From Fuerstiella sp. (GTDB lineage: Bacteria > Planctomycetota > Planctomycetia > Planctomycetales > Planctomycetaceae), in the NCBI GenBank assembly GCA_029245955.1, contig JAQWOH010000028.1, forward strand, positions 1-64,000: a DNA stretch of 64,000 bases, read 5' to 3'. The notes under the pieces are model-generated. The model searched no databases. It saw nothing but the letters and a program-made list of their open reading frames with translations, and had not been told where the DNA came from. Below, in pieces: positions 26,964 to 37,087 of the stretch (position 1 is the first letter of the stretch; the number at the start of each line of letters is the position of its first letter). Both the position numbers and the translations under genes were made by a program.

Positions 26964-27300
26964 GCGTCCTTGTGCCTTGGCACCGCCTGAAACGAAAAAG
27001 GTACGGTCAATATCTATTAACGACGCAGCTTTATGTAATCCTGCGCATTTGTGCCAGGCAGAACCCATCCTTCTCCCCGAACGTTGCTGAGAACCGCTGT
27101 AACGCTATCGACCAATACGGTGACCGATGCAGCGATGTCTGCCTTGCTGTCGACGCCCCGCAACATATCCAGGTACTGGCCGTATCAGCCAGCCAATCGC
27201 AGTGTGTGGTTTCCCCGATCAGTGGGCATGGCCCCTGAGGTTCATGTCGGGTAATCCGCACCGATTTGAGCATCCTGTTGCAATGCTGTAAACTGATGCA

Positions 27301-28827
27301 ATGTTCAACCACAGCGTCTTCCAGGTACTGACTGCACTGCTTCTGGCAGGCTCCCCCTCAATCTGCCATGCACAGCTGACCGTTGCCGACATCTTTAGCG
27401 ATCATATGGTGCTGCAACAAGGCCAGAAGGTTCCTGTCTGGGGAACTGGTATTGAGGGGCAGAACATTCATGTTCAGTTTGGCAATCAATCACATATCGC
27501 CACCATTGGGAAGAATGGCAGATGGCTCGTGAAACTCCAGCCACTGAAGGCCTCCGCCGAGCCTCAGCAATTGAGCATTCAAAGCGAAGTGCAGATCATC
27601 TTCAAAGATGTTCTGGTCGGTGAAGTGTGGCTGGCTTCTGGTCAGTCCAACATGGGCTTCACTATGAAGGCCAGCGCGAAGAACCACGACGCCACTCAAG
27701 CGATTCTCGACACATCCAATTACCCGCTGATTCGTTACCGTGCGGTCAAAACCAAAGAAAACGACAATCGTCAGAGCCACATTGGCGATGACAACCCATG
27801 GACGAAGTGCACGACCCAAACTGCGGCCAACTATTCCGCAGTGGCTTTCCTGTTTGCTCGACGTCTTCACAGTGAATTGGATGTACCGATCGGTATCATT
27901 GAAAACGCCTGGGGGGGGCATCCGATTGAACCCTTCATTCCTGCAGAAGCGTTCAAGTCGCACCCCGTGCTGATCAAAGAACTGGAACTTGGACGCCGCA
28001 AAGATATCGATGGTATTCGCCGGATGGTCGGTGGCGTGCGGGCACGCGACAACTCATGGCTGCCCGGAACCATCTTCAATTCACGCATTGCCCCGATTGC
28101 ACCATACGCCATCAAAGGAGCGATCTGGTATCAAGCGGAATCCAATTGCGGCAAAGGCGAGGATCCCCGGTTTTACAGTGAAAAAATGAAAGCCCTTGTT
28201 CGCGGCTGGCGGCAGGCATGGAACATCCCGTCACTGCCGGTCTATTACGTCCAGCTGCCTCAATATCCTGCCCCGGGCTGGGTAATGATGCGAGATGAGC
28301 AACGGCGTGCCATGAATGAACCGCATACCGGCATGGCCGTCACCATTGATCTGGCGCTGGACCAAATTCATCCGGCCAATAAGATTGATGTCGCCAATCG
28401 GCTGGTACGCTGGCCCCTCTTCTCTGAATACGGGAAACACCGTGCTGTTTGCGGACCCATGTTTAAGGCATTCCATGTCAACGGGCAGCATATCAGAGTT
28501 GAGTTCGATTATGTCAACAAGGGGTTGGCCACGGGACAAAAAGAAGATCTGGAACCAACACGTCTGATTCCATCCCAAACCGTCCATGGCTTTGAAGTGG
28601 CAGACGCTTCAGGACAGTGGTACACAGCCCGGGCTCAAATTGAAGGCCGAACAGTTCTTTGTGATTCTGATCAAGTTCAACACCCGGTCGCAGTGCGATA
28701 TGGATGGGCGCCTGTGATCCCCAAAAATGAGCCATGGAATCTCTATAACGAAGCAGGATTGCCCGCGTCGCCGTTTATTTCCGATCCGCAGCTGATGACC
28801 TATGAGCCGCAGGCAATCAGTCCTTGA
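27301..28827 (+). CDS. Secreted sialate O-acetylesterase family protein
   Basis: 508 residues with an N-terminal signal peptide (FQVLTALLLAGSPSICHAQ). The family opening DIFSDHMVLQQGQKVPVWG is followed by the SGNH-type nucleophile in SGQSNM (Ser116), then NAWGGHPIEPF, GAIWYQAESN and the DQIHPANK Asp-His pair near residue 350. The family removes O-acetyl groups from sialic acids. In planctomycetes these esterases probably deacetylate complex polysaccharides, which fits the sulfatases in this window (inference). Length is normal for the family and no domain is missing. Confidence 0.92.
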   Translation: MFNHSVFQVLTALLLAGSPSICHAQLTVADIFSDHMVLQQGQKVPVWGTGIEGQNIHVQFGNQSHIATIGKNGRWLVKLQPLKASAEPQQLSIQSEVQIIFKDVLVGEVWLASGQSNMGFTMKASAKNHDATQAILDTSNYPLIRYRAVKTKENDNRQSHIGDDNPWTKCTTQTAANYSAVAFLFARRLHSELDVPIGIIENAWGGHPIEPFIPAEAFKSHPVLIKELELGRRKDIDGIRRMVGGVRARDNSWLPGTIFNSRIAPIAPYAIKGAIWYQAESNCGKGEDPRFYSEKMKALVRGWRQAWNIPSLPVYYVQLPQYPAPGWVMMRDEQRRAMNEPHTGMAVTIDLALDQIHPANKIDVANRLVRWPLFSEYGKHRAVCGPMFKAFHVNGQHIRVEFDYVNKGLATGQKEDLEPTRLIPSQTVHGFEVADASGQWYTARAQIEGRTVLCDSDQVQHPVAVRYGWAPVIPKNEPWNLYNEAGLPASPFISDPQLMTYEPQAISP

Positions 28828-29478
28828 TATCCGGCGTTTGGTGCAGAAACTGCATACGCCGTCCGCATGGCAACAACCTCAAGAACAGATACACAGGCCA
28901 GCAGCTGTCCCGGCACGCCTGTCATCTTCAGGACAGGACGTACCCGACGAAACCAGGCGTCCCACTTGATCAGCAGCCACCTTGAGGGTCCCGAGGCTTC
29001 CCGATTCCAGCACGTTCAACGATCGACGGCAGCCTGATCGTCCCATGCGATGGCTGCTCAGTCGCATCTGCCCGTTCGATTTCCGATCATCGCCAGGCGT
29101 CCCGAAAACCGGCCGCACCCAACATGACGCCATAGATGTTGAATTCGCGGCCGAGTGTGACCAAACTGGCAATCCATCCAGGCAGAGAGTTTTAGAGAAC
29201 TCACGCTTCAGGGGTCTGGTTGAGTTTGGCACGCTGGATTGAATGTGAGCACACCTGACTAACCAGAAATTATGCTTTCGGTATATCTGCAGTTCCGTGT
29301 ACGCACGGTTTCTTCTGGCTTTCCTGGCCCTGAATACTTAAAAGGGTGGAAGCGATAACGTACGACTTTCAGAATCACTTCCGTGCGGCGTGCGTTTGAT
29401 CAAACATAGGCATTTTCCCTGCCCGCCACGCGATCATGTGTTAAGGCATTTTCCGCAATTCTATTGCTGGAGACTTCG
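28828..29478. other. Spacer of about 650 bases
   Basis: No intact gene. On the reverse strand, 29087-29180 reads SLVTLGREFNIYGVMLGAAG then FRDAWR and a stop; a similar piece is at 34231-34299. A short repeated AGGCATTTTCC occurs at about 29407 and 29444, just before the hydrolase gene. Confidence 0.45.
29087..29180 (-). pseudogene. Short decayed coding fragment with GREF motif, copy A
   Basis: Reverse-strand reading gives LVTLGREFNIYGVMLGAAGF and a stop soon after. It resembles 34231-34299 (NLAAFGREFHILGRLV). Both have the pattern L-x-x-(L/F)-GREF-x-I-x-G and a stop 9-13 codons after the shared core. The parent family is not recognised; the tail of a transposase or another repeated gene is possible. 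Confidence 0.35.
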
Positions 29479-31224
29479 ATGCGACCACTCGTCCTGTCTC
29501 TGCTGCTGGTCGTAGCTCCGGCGGTGACTGCAGCCGATAAGAAGCCCGAAGGAAAGATATGGTACGGCGTGATGGATGCGGGTGTCCGCGAATTTCGCTT
29601 TCGCATTGAACCGGTCACAGACACCGATGCCGCGACGACTCAACAGCTCGTCAGCCTGGATGAAGGCGGACGAATCTTTCCAATTGATGAGTTTCACGAG
29701 GACGAATCGCAGCTGCAGTTCCGGCTGAATATTTCCAAAGCCGAATACTCCGGGAGGATTTCCGAGGGTGGTAGATTCGTGACGGGCAAATGGACGCAGC
29801 GAGGGAAAGACTTTGATTTGACGTTCAGGAAAGTCAATGCGGCTTACACGGATCGTCCGTCGGAGGTCTGGACGGGGGAAATGAAAACACTGTTCCAGAA
29901 ACTTTCCATGCGAATTCGTGTCTATCAACGGGATGACGGCACCGAAACGGTGTACCTCGACAGCGTGACACAAAAGGCAGGAGGATTTAAGGCACAGCGG
30001 ACCGCTGAGGGAAATGAGTGGACAATCGACGTGGATTCGCTCGACGGGTCGTTTAAAGGAACGATCAATAAGGAAAAATCTGAAGTAAAAGGGAAATGGA
30101 CGCAGGGAGGCGTATCCCTGGATCTGACGCTTACTCCGGACACTTCTGAGATGAACGAGATTGTGAAGGCACCTTCGCGTCCTCAGACTCCAAAGCCGCC
30201 ATTTCCGTATCTCGTGGAAGACGTGACGTTCACCAACGAAACAGACGATGTTAGACTGGCCGGCACGCTGACCGTGCCGAAAACAGCTGCGCCGTGTCCT
30301 GCCGCCATTCTGATTTCAGGTTCCGGACCTCAGGATCGTGATGAGAGTTTACTCGACCACAAACCATTCCTGATCATTGCCGATCACCTGTCGCGGCACG
30401 GGATTGCGGTGTTGAGATTCGATGACCGCGGCACAGGGGCCTCAACAGGGGCCTTTCAAACTGCCACCAGTGAAGACTTTTCCAGAGATGCCGAAGCGGC
30501 CTTTGAATATCTGAGCAGCGATCCTCGAGCAAATGAAAGAGCGACTGGTCTCATCGGCCATAGTGAAGGTGGCATCATAGCTCCTATGGTGGCGGGGCGA
30601 CGAACCGACGTGGCGTTTGCAATTCTTCTGGCCGGCCCAGGCGTAAACGGCCGAGAGATCCTGTTATCACAGGGACAGCTTATCTTAAAGGCCCAGGGAG
30701 TCACAGATGAGGCTGCGCTGAAGGCTCAGCGAGACACACAGGTCGCTCTGATCGACACAGTGGACAATGCCCCGGCGGACGCCACACACGACGAGCTTGT
30801 GAACTCCGCAATGCTGATATTGGCTGACGTATTGCCTGCAGAAGCGTTGCAGGAAAAAACACTGAAATCAACAGTGTCCGCCGGGATCGAACGACTCAAT
30901 AGCCAATGGTGCCGATTCTTTCTGACTCACCAACCAGGACCGGTCCTTGAAAAACTCAAATGTCCGGTCCTCGCTCTCAATGGCGAAAAAGACGTACAGG
31001 TTGATCCCCGGCTGAATCTTCCGGCTATTCGCGAAGCTCTTACAAAAGGCGGGAATACGCGATTTGAGACTGTCGAACTGCCGAGTCTGAACCATCTTTT
31101 CCAGACCTGCAGCACCGGAGCCGTAAGCGAGTATCAGACAATCGAACAGACGGTTTCCCCGATGACGCTGAAGAAGATAACAGACTGGATTCATCAGAAT
31201 GCGGTAACCCCGCCCGCCAAATAG
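29479..31224 (+). CDS. Secreted alpha/beta hydrolase
   Basis: 581 residues from ATG 29479, preceded by TGGAGA; a TTG at 29464 would add five residues. A signal peptide (PLVLSLLLVVAPAVTAAD) is followed by two related beta-rich segments of about 90 residues (GRFVTGKWTQRGKDFDLTF and SEVKGKWTQGGVSLDLTL). The hydrolase domain (about 245-580) follows: ILISGSGPQDRDE oxyanion region, RFDDRGTGAS, nucleophile GHSEGG (Ser362), acid in GEKDVQVDP and His in LNHLFQ. It is probably an exported esterase or peptidase-like hydrolase; the substrate is unknown. Confidence 0.88.
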   Translation: MRPLVLSLLLVVAPAVTAADKKPEGKIWYGVMDAGVREFRFRIEPVTDTDAATTQQLVSLDEGGRIFPIDEFHEDESQLQFRLNISKAEYSGRISEGGRFVTGKWTQRGKDFDLTFRKVNAAYTDRPSEVWTGEMKTLFQKLSMRIRVYQRDDGTETVYLDSVTQKAGGFKAQRTAEGNEWTIDVDSLDGSFKGTINKEKSEVKGKWTQGGVSLDLTLTPDTSEMNEIVKAPSRPQTPKPPFPYLVEDVTFTNETDDVRLAGTLTVPKTAAPCPAAILISGSGPQDRDESLLDHKPFLIIADHLSRHGIAVLRFDDRGTGASTGAFQTATSEDFSRDAEAAFEYLSSDPRANERATGLIGHSEGGIIAPMVAGRRTDVAFAILLAGPGVNGREILLSQGQLILKAQGVTDEAALKAQRDTQVALIDTVDNAPADATHDELVNSAMLILADVLPAEALQEKTLKSTVSAGIERLNSQWCRFFLTHQPGPVLEKLKCPVLALNGEKDVQVDPRLNLPAIREALTKGGNTRFETVELPSLNHLFQTCSTGAVSEYQTIEQTVSPMTLKKITDWIHQNAVTPPAK

Positions 31225-32132
31225 TGTCCGCAGTGGTTCGCTCACATCGACCGGCGTTCCCCGGTATGCCTCATAAAACGCGAAGGTCGAGGCGGGGCGG
31301 TTGCACACACACCAGGAACGACTGAATCGAGCAACGTAGCGCCAAACCACATTTTTGTGACGCTCCGTCGAAAACAGATCGAACCCAGCCAGTTCAAGCC
31401 GAACACAGAGCCGCAGTAGACAGAATCAGTATGCATCGGGCATCCACTGAAATCCCTGCACAAGAAAGTGAATCAAACAAGGCAGCGAACCTGTTAGTGC
31501 ATCCATGTGTTGCGCTGAGAGTACGTCAGACGATTCACCTGAACCAACAATCAAACCATCAACGCATGCGCATGGAACCGATTCTTCCAGCAACGGGTCT
31601 CGGCCCGACTGCCAGAGACATTCATTGTTGCGCGCATGTCGGCTCATCATGGAAGCCGAATACTGTTCCCCGGTGAAGGTGACGATTTCAGCGTTTCGGT
31701 ACAGCTGGCAGGATCCGCAGGTGAAGTCGCCAAAGGTGATTGGGAGGCCCTGGATGCTGTGTCACATCTGGCCCTCCAACCATTCGAACGCGAGGGCTCT
31801 TTCGCAGCCAGTTACAGTACGCAGAGCGAAAGATCCCTCATGAACATGTGCCATGTGTCCCGCTGGGCAGTGCCGGCTGCAACGCAGAGTGGTCGACGGA
31901 ACATTATCCATCTTCACGATGTTCGACTTGCGGCGCAACAATGCGCAGCGACCTTCACAAGCCTAATTACGAATGCGCCGAAAGTGGACAGACGCGGCTT
32001 TCTTCAGCAGTTCGTTCCGACTCATTTCAGAGGAAGACCGTACTTTCGTTTTGTAGACAGAATCAGTTGCTGTAAAGTTCGTTAACAGGTCCGCCGAATG
32101 AGAGATCGGTAAAAAACAGAATGACTTAACCG
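31225..32132. other. Spacer of about 900 bases
   Basis: No recognised gene. A plus-strand frame at 31636-32085 begins with protein-like sequence (FPGEGDDFSVSVQLAGSAGE, WEALDAVSHLALQ) and then degrades. It may be a decayed coding remnant but matches no family I know. Confidence 0.4.
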
Positions 32133-34004
32133 ATGAACAGCTGCATCCCCCTGCTCTGCTTTGTACTTGCAGGCAACGTGCTTTTGGCCGACGAACGCCC
32201 CAATATCATCTGGATCTTCGCCGAAGATACATCTCCGTGGATGGGATGCTACGGCCACGAGGCCAATCAATCGGCGACGCCCAATATAGATTCGATCGCC
32301 GCTGCAGGTGTCCGATTTGACCGCGCATTCGTTCCTGCTCCCGTTTGTTCGGCCTGCCGTTCAGCGATGATGTGCGGAGCAAATCAAATTCGCTTCGGCG
32401 GTCATGAACACCGTTCATCGCGAGCCAAAGATGCCCAGCTCCATCTGCCCAAAGGGATGAAGCTGCTGCCACAGCTCATGAAGGAAGCGGGTTATGCAAC
32501 CTACAACCACGGCAAGACTGACTATAACTTTGTCTGGGATACCAAAGCTACTTATTCGAAACTGCAGATGAAGGGACAGGCGAACAGCTGGCAGGTGCTG
32601 AGTAAGAATCAGCCGTTCTTCGTTCAGTTTCAGACGAAGGGAGGAAAGAGTAACACGAGGAAGTTTCCGCCGCATCGCCGAACTGATCCGGCAACAGTAA
32701 CCGTCCCCCCCGACTATCCGCAAAACGATGTCTATCGCGAAGTCGTAGCCCAGCACTGCGATGCCATTCGGGCAGATGACGACCACATTGGAGAAATTCT
32801 GAACGGACTAAAGAATTCCGGCCTGACTGAGAACACGATCGTTGTTTACTTCTCAGATCATGGAGCCAATCATCTAGTGCGACACAAGCAAATGCCGACC
32901 GAAGGCGGCCTTCACGTTCCGTTTATGATGATGGGGCCGGACAAATATATTCCACAGCAGAGCGTCCGAAAGGATCTGATCAGCACCCTTGATCTGTCAG
33001 CCACGACACTCGCCTGGGCGGGCATTGAAATACCGAACTGGTATGAAGGCAGGGACCTGTTTGTTGACAATTTCCAGCCGAGAAATTGGGTTGCTTCCGC
33101 CAAGGATCGACTCGATCACACCATCGACCGCGTTCGCACAATGCGAACGAATCAGTATCGCTTCACGCGTAACTACAAACTTGACCGAGTCCTGCTGCAG
33201 CCACAGTATCGTGACGGCCAGGAATATCTCAGGAATCTGAAAGAGCTCTATTCGTCCGGGGCACTCTCAAAGGAACTCACCCGGATCTATTTCGGCGAAC
33301 GCCCGGCAGAAGAATTCTATGACGTGGTGAACGACCCGGCTCAGATTCACAATCTGATTGACACGCCTGCCCATGCGGACATGGTTAAACGACATCGTCA
33401 ACTGCTCGACCGCTGGCTGGCCAAAGGCGACGCTGGCGCCGGAGAAGAAACGCCGGCTGCCATGCGACACAATGGAGACGACTGGCAGGGGGGACGGGGT
33501 GTCAATCCTGAATACGAGGTCAATCGCGCTGACAGCGACGGGGACGGTCTTTCGGACAAGTGGGAGCAGATCAACAACAGGGACCCGGCAGACGGTCGAC
33601 TCGTTTTTGAATTCGACTGCGGCGGCTGGCAAACAGAAGGCTGGAAGTCCCGGGGCATTTCGGACAACATCGCAGGATTTCAGGGTTACCTTGGGTTCGC
33701 ATTGGCAGAAAGCGGCAATCGTCTTGTCCGCAATGGGCTTAAGACCAAAGTGATGGGCGACGATCAGAATCTTGTCATCACAATTCGTGCAAAAGACGAC
33801 GTCGAGGTTCAGGCAATAGCCAACGACCGGGTGTTAGGGCAACCGCAAATTGTGACGTCAGTCACAGATTTCACCCGGGTGCAGATTCCTCTGCAGGGAA
33901 ACGCAGCATGGAACGGCACGATTGAATCGCTTGCGATCACGCTGATCGGGAATGCAGGAACGGAAGTGGAAGTCGATTCGATCACGGTCGATCGCACCCG
34001 CTAA
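32133..34004 (+). CDS. Secreted sulfatase with C-terminal calcium-binding-like extension
   Basis: 623 residues. The signal peptide (CIPLLCFVLAGNVLLA) is followed by the sulfatase start RPNIIWIFAEDTSPWMGCYG and the formylglycine motif CSACR (Cys72 to be oxidised, C-x-A-x-R form). Metal and active-site residues follow in YNHGKTDYNF and VVYFSDHGANH. The C-terminal 150 residues begin with DSDGDGLSDKWE, a calcium-binding DxDxDG repeat, and continue with a beta-rich segment (VFEFDCGGW, LVITIRAKDDVEV) that could bind carbohydrate. The cysteine-type motif needs a formylglycine-generating enzyme, not present in this window. It likely desulfates an external polysaccharide. Confidence 0.93.
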   Translation: MNSCIPLLCFVLAGNVLLADERPNIIWIFAEDTSPWMGCYGHEANQSATPNIDSIAAAGVRFDRAFVPAPVCSACRSAMMCGANQIRFGGHEHRSSRAKDAQLHLPKGMKLLPQLMKEAGYATYNHGKTDYNFVWDTKATYSKLQMKGQANSWQVLSKNQPFFVQFQTKGGKSNTRKFPPHRRTDPATVTVPPDYPQNDVYREVVAQHCDAIRADDDHIGEILNGLKNSGLTENTIVVYFSDHGANHLVRHKQMPTEGGLHVPFMMMGPDKYIPQQSVRKDLISTLDLSATTLAWAGIEIPNWYEGRDLFVDNFQPRNWVASAKDRLDHTIDRVRTMRTNQYRFTRNYKLDRVLLQPQYRDGQEYLRNLKELYSSGALSKELTRIYFGERPAEEFYDVVNDPAQIHNLIDTPAHADMVKRHRQLLDRWLAKGDAGAGEETPAAMRHNGDDWQGGRGVNPEYEVNRADSDGDGLSDKWEQINNRDPADGRLVFEFDCGGWQTEGWKSRGISDNIAGFQGYLGFALAESGNRLVRNGLKTKVMGDDQNLVITIRAKDDVEVQAIANDRVLGQPQIVTSVTDFTRVQIPLQGNAAWNGTIESLAITLIGNAGTEVEVDSITVDRTR

Positions 34005-34894
34005 CTGACTCCGTAAGGCCTCAATTGGAACTGGCTGCGAATCGATTCAATTGACCACGACATTCGGGATTGGATCGAGCCCAATGCCCGTCGCCACTTT
34101 CGCCATCCACAAGTCCTGTTCCAATCGGCTTCGCGGAGTTCCCGGTTCGGAACAGGAGCCACAATGTTGCGAGCGACACATTCACTCGGTGAGTCACTTC
34201 CCATACGACTTCCGACGCTTGCTGGTCGGCTCAGGAAATCGCCGTACTGACCAACCTGCCCAAGATATGGAACTCACGTCCGAATGCAGCCAGATTGGCG
34301 CCGCATCAGAACAGATCAGCCGACTCAGACATACTCTTTCCGCCTGCGTTAACAGGTACTGTCCGTCAAACCAATCTGCCGCCACACACTGTCGCGACGT
34401 CCTTGCCCTGCGAAAGCAGAACATCCGCTTCCCGCAGCTTCTAAAGAATCTGTTCTGTCTTGAATCGTTTACGGGGCATCGAACGCCTCGTTCTTCTATG
34501 ACCAGCCCCTTAATTTACCACTCAATGTGTCGTCGCGGTTAGCGGTGCAGGCCAGTAGTGCAACTGCCTGCGTTCAGCTACAGTTGGAACACAGGAATTC
34601 ACTTTCAACAGTCCACTTTCAGACTTGACGATGGAAGTCTCCGGGACATTTTCGACGAGAATCATTTCTGACGTTTTCCCAAACGGCGTGGGCGCGTCCG
34701 CCTGAACGACGGGGAGGACGCCAGGTACAATCTCCCAGGCCGCAACAACGCCGTTTCATTTGGAATGACTTCACGCAGCGTGCTGCCGAAACCCCGGAAT
34801 ACCACGCGATATGCCGGTGTAACAGGACCGATGCCCGTCAACAAGACGGCCACCTGCGCCGTCACCTGCCCCTCCCCAGCAAAGAATTTCTGAC
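34005..34894. other. Spacer of about 890 bases
   Basis: No intact gene. It includes a short GREF-type fragment (34231-34299, reverse) and unassigned sequence before the collapsed DUF1549-DUF1501 remnant. Confidence 0.45.
34231..34299 (-). pseudogene. Short decayed coding fragment with GREF motif, copy B
   Basis: The reverse strand reads NLAAFGREFHILGRLVSTAI and then a stop. It is similar to 29087-29180 and the family is not recognised. Confidence 0.35.
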
Positions 34895-36603
34895 ATGCGT
34901 TCTCAACACTATGTTCGAATCGCTTCTGCTATTGTCCTGGTGCTGACAGTCGACACGATCGTCCAGGCGGCTGAGACTGACTATCAGCGTGATGTGCTGC
35001 CGATTCTGGCAGAACACTGCACCGCACGTCATGGTCTGGACCAGGCATCACGAGAAGCGGATTTGCGGCTGGATCTGCAGAATGCAGTCCTTAAAGGAGA
35101 CGAATCCGGGGTGGCAGCAATTCTGTCCGGGAAACCGGAAGACAGCGAATTATGGAAGCGAATCACGTCAGCAGATTCGGACCTGCTGATGCCGCCCGCC
35201 CATCACAACAGGCCGCTCCGCCGGAAGCATATCGAAACGATTCGATAGTGGATCGATGAGAGTGCGGCGTACTCGGACCACTGGGCGTTTGTGGTTCCCC
35301 GGCAGAAACCCATCTCCGATGAACGAGCATCACATCCTGTTGACGCATTTGTGGCCGCCAGCCTGCGTTCGTTAAATCTACCGCTGACTGACAGGGAATC
35401 GCCCTGGGTTCTGTGTCGACGATTGTATCTGGATTTCACGGGTCTTCCGCCATCTCCGGACGATCTGGCCGCCTTCGAACGCGATGGCCTTGATGCAACC
35501 CTCGAAAAACTGCTGGACGGCAGGTTCAAGTCTGAAAAACGAGGACAGTGCGGCATGGAGCTCAGCGAAGTATTGCCTCAAACGGCGGAAATCGCCGACG
35601 CTATGTTTCTGATTCGAACCATGCGGACAGAGCCCGTCAACCACGCGCCAGCACAGGTCATGATGAACACCGGCTCACAGCAGTGCGGTCGTCTCAGCTT
35701 TGGATCGTGGACATTATACGGGCTGGGCATCGAGTCGGCCGACCTTCCCGGCGAGGTTGTGCTGACCAGTGCGCAAGGTATCAGCGGCGGTGCAAGCAAC
35801 TACGGCACAGGCTTTCTGTCGACAATCTACGGCGAAATCCCGTTTCGCAGTTCCGGCCACCCGGTGCTGTACTTGTCCAATCCGGCCGGCATCGATGAAC
35901 AGGCGCAGCGACCGTCACCGGACGCGATAAGTCGACTGAACGAACTGTCTCTGCAGTCACTGGGCGATCCTCAGACAGCCGCCCGCATCCAAAGTTACGA
36001 AATGACGTACCGCATACAAACCACCGTGCCCGAGCTGATGGATCGTGGCAGCGAACCGCAGCACATTCTGAATATGTACGGCACCAAAGATCCAAAGGAA
36101 GCGAATTACGCCCGTAACTGCCTGCTGTCTCGACGGCTGATCGAACGCGGTGTCCGCTTCGTGCAGTTGTTCCACGAGGCCTGGTACCAGCATGGAAACC
36201 TGACCGGAGGAGTCAAACAGAACGCAGCTGACACAGACAAGGCCAGCGCGGCTCTGGTGAAGGACCTGAAACAGGGAGGGCTGCTGAACGACACACTGGT
36301 CATCCGGGAGGCGAATTCGGACGCACGCCGATGGTCCAGGGTGGCAACGACGGTCGTGATCCACATAACCGCAGCTACAGCGTGTGGCTGGCAGGCGGCG
36401 GAGTGAAGACCGCCCATGTCCACGGACAGACCGACGAACTGGGTTTCAACGTCGCCAGCGATCCCGGACAGGTACACGACCTGAACGCCACTTTGCTGCA
36501 CTTCTTGGGCCTCGACCATCTGCGTCTGACCTACCGTTTTCAGGGCCGGGACTGCCGCCTGACCGACGTACATCGCAGTGTGGTGCGGGAAATTCTGGCG
36601 TAA
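34895..36603 (+). pseudogene. Collapsed PSCyt1/DUF1549-DUF1501 remnant with nonsense and frameshift
   Basis: Starts with a signal peptide (IASAIVLVLTVDTIVQA) and the PSCyt1 region YQRDVLPILAEHC, but the haem motif reads CTARH, so the second cysteine is lost. An in-frame TAG (35246-35248) interrupts ETIR/WIDESAAYSDHWAF, where a lysine codon is expected. The frame then gives the start of DUF1549 (HPVDAFVAASL, LDFTGLPPSPDDLAAFE). At about 35530 it passes directly into DUF1501 sequence (AMFLIRTMRTEPVNH, RRLIERGVRFVQLFHEAWY). A frameshift near 36310-36330 moves the ending ([19 protein letters not shown]-like [15 protein letters not shown]) into another frame. The rest of DUF1549, all of DUF1553 and the start of DUF1501 are deleted. 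Confidence 0.9.
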
Positions 36604-37087
36604 CTTACTGTCGGCGGACACCGTAGCTTTGGGGTGTCGCAACGGTTTCAGATCACCACGCAGCAACGTACGACAGGTTGTCTCTGCTGGTATCCGGCCC
36701 CGTAACTCAGGGAACTCTACGGATTAGCAGCGTTTGCAGTCGCTCGCTAACGTTTCATGTGTCCCGATGTCGTGCCGGGGGGGACTGCATCCAGGAACTC
36801 TCTTGCTCGACGTGCGTGCTGGTATGGAAACCACGTCTAACAATGAAACAGCGTTTGCTGGCAGTCCGCTTACGAAACCACAGGCCGGAATTTATTCACC
36901 CACAAGTGAACTGCATCCAAAAGGGTTCCGCCAGAAGCCTTTGTCTTGATTTCAGGTTCTGCTTTAAGAAGGGCCTAAGACACCGTAGAATGATCGGGAA
37001 TAAGTTCATCGCCTGCCAACACTCCTGCCGCTCGCCAATACAGTCACCTTAGCTCGGCATCTATCCTACCGCATCCGAGACATACTC
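36604..37087. other. Spacer of about 480 bases
   Basis: Frames here (for example 36678-37052, +) are Cys- and Arg-rich with no motif. Probably only the promoter region of the following gene pair. Confidence 0.45.
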
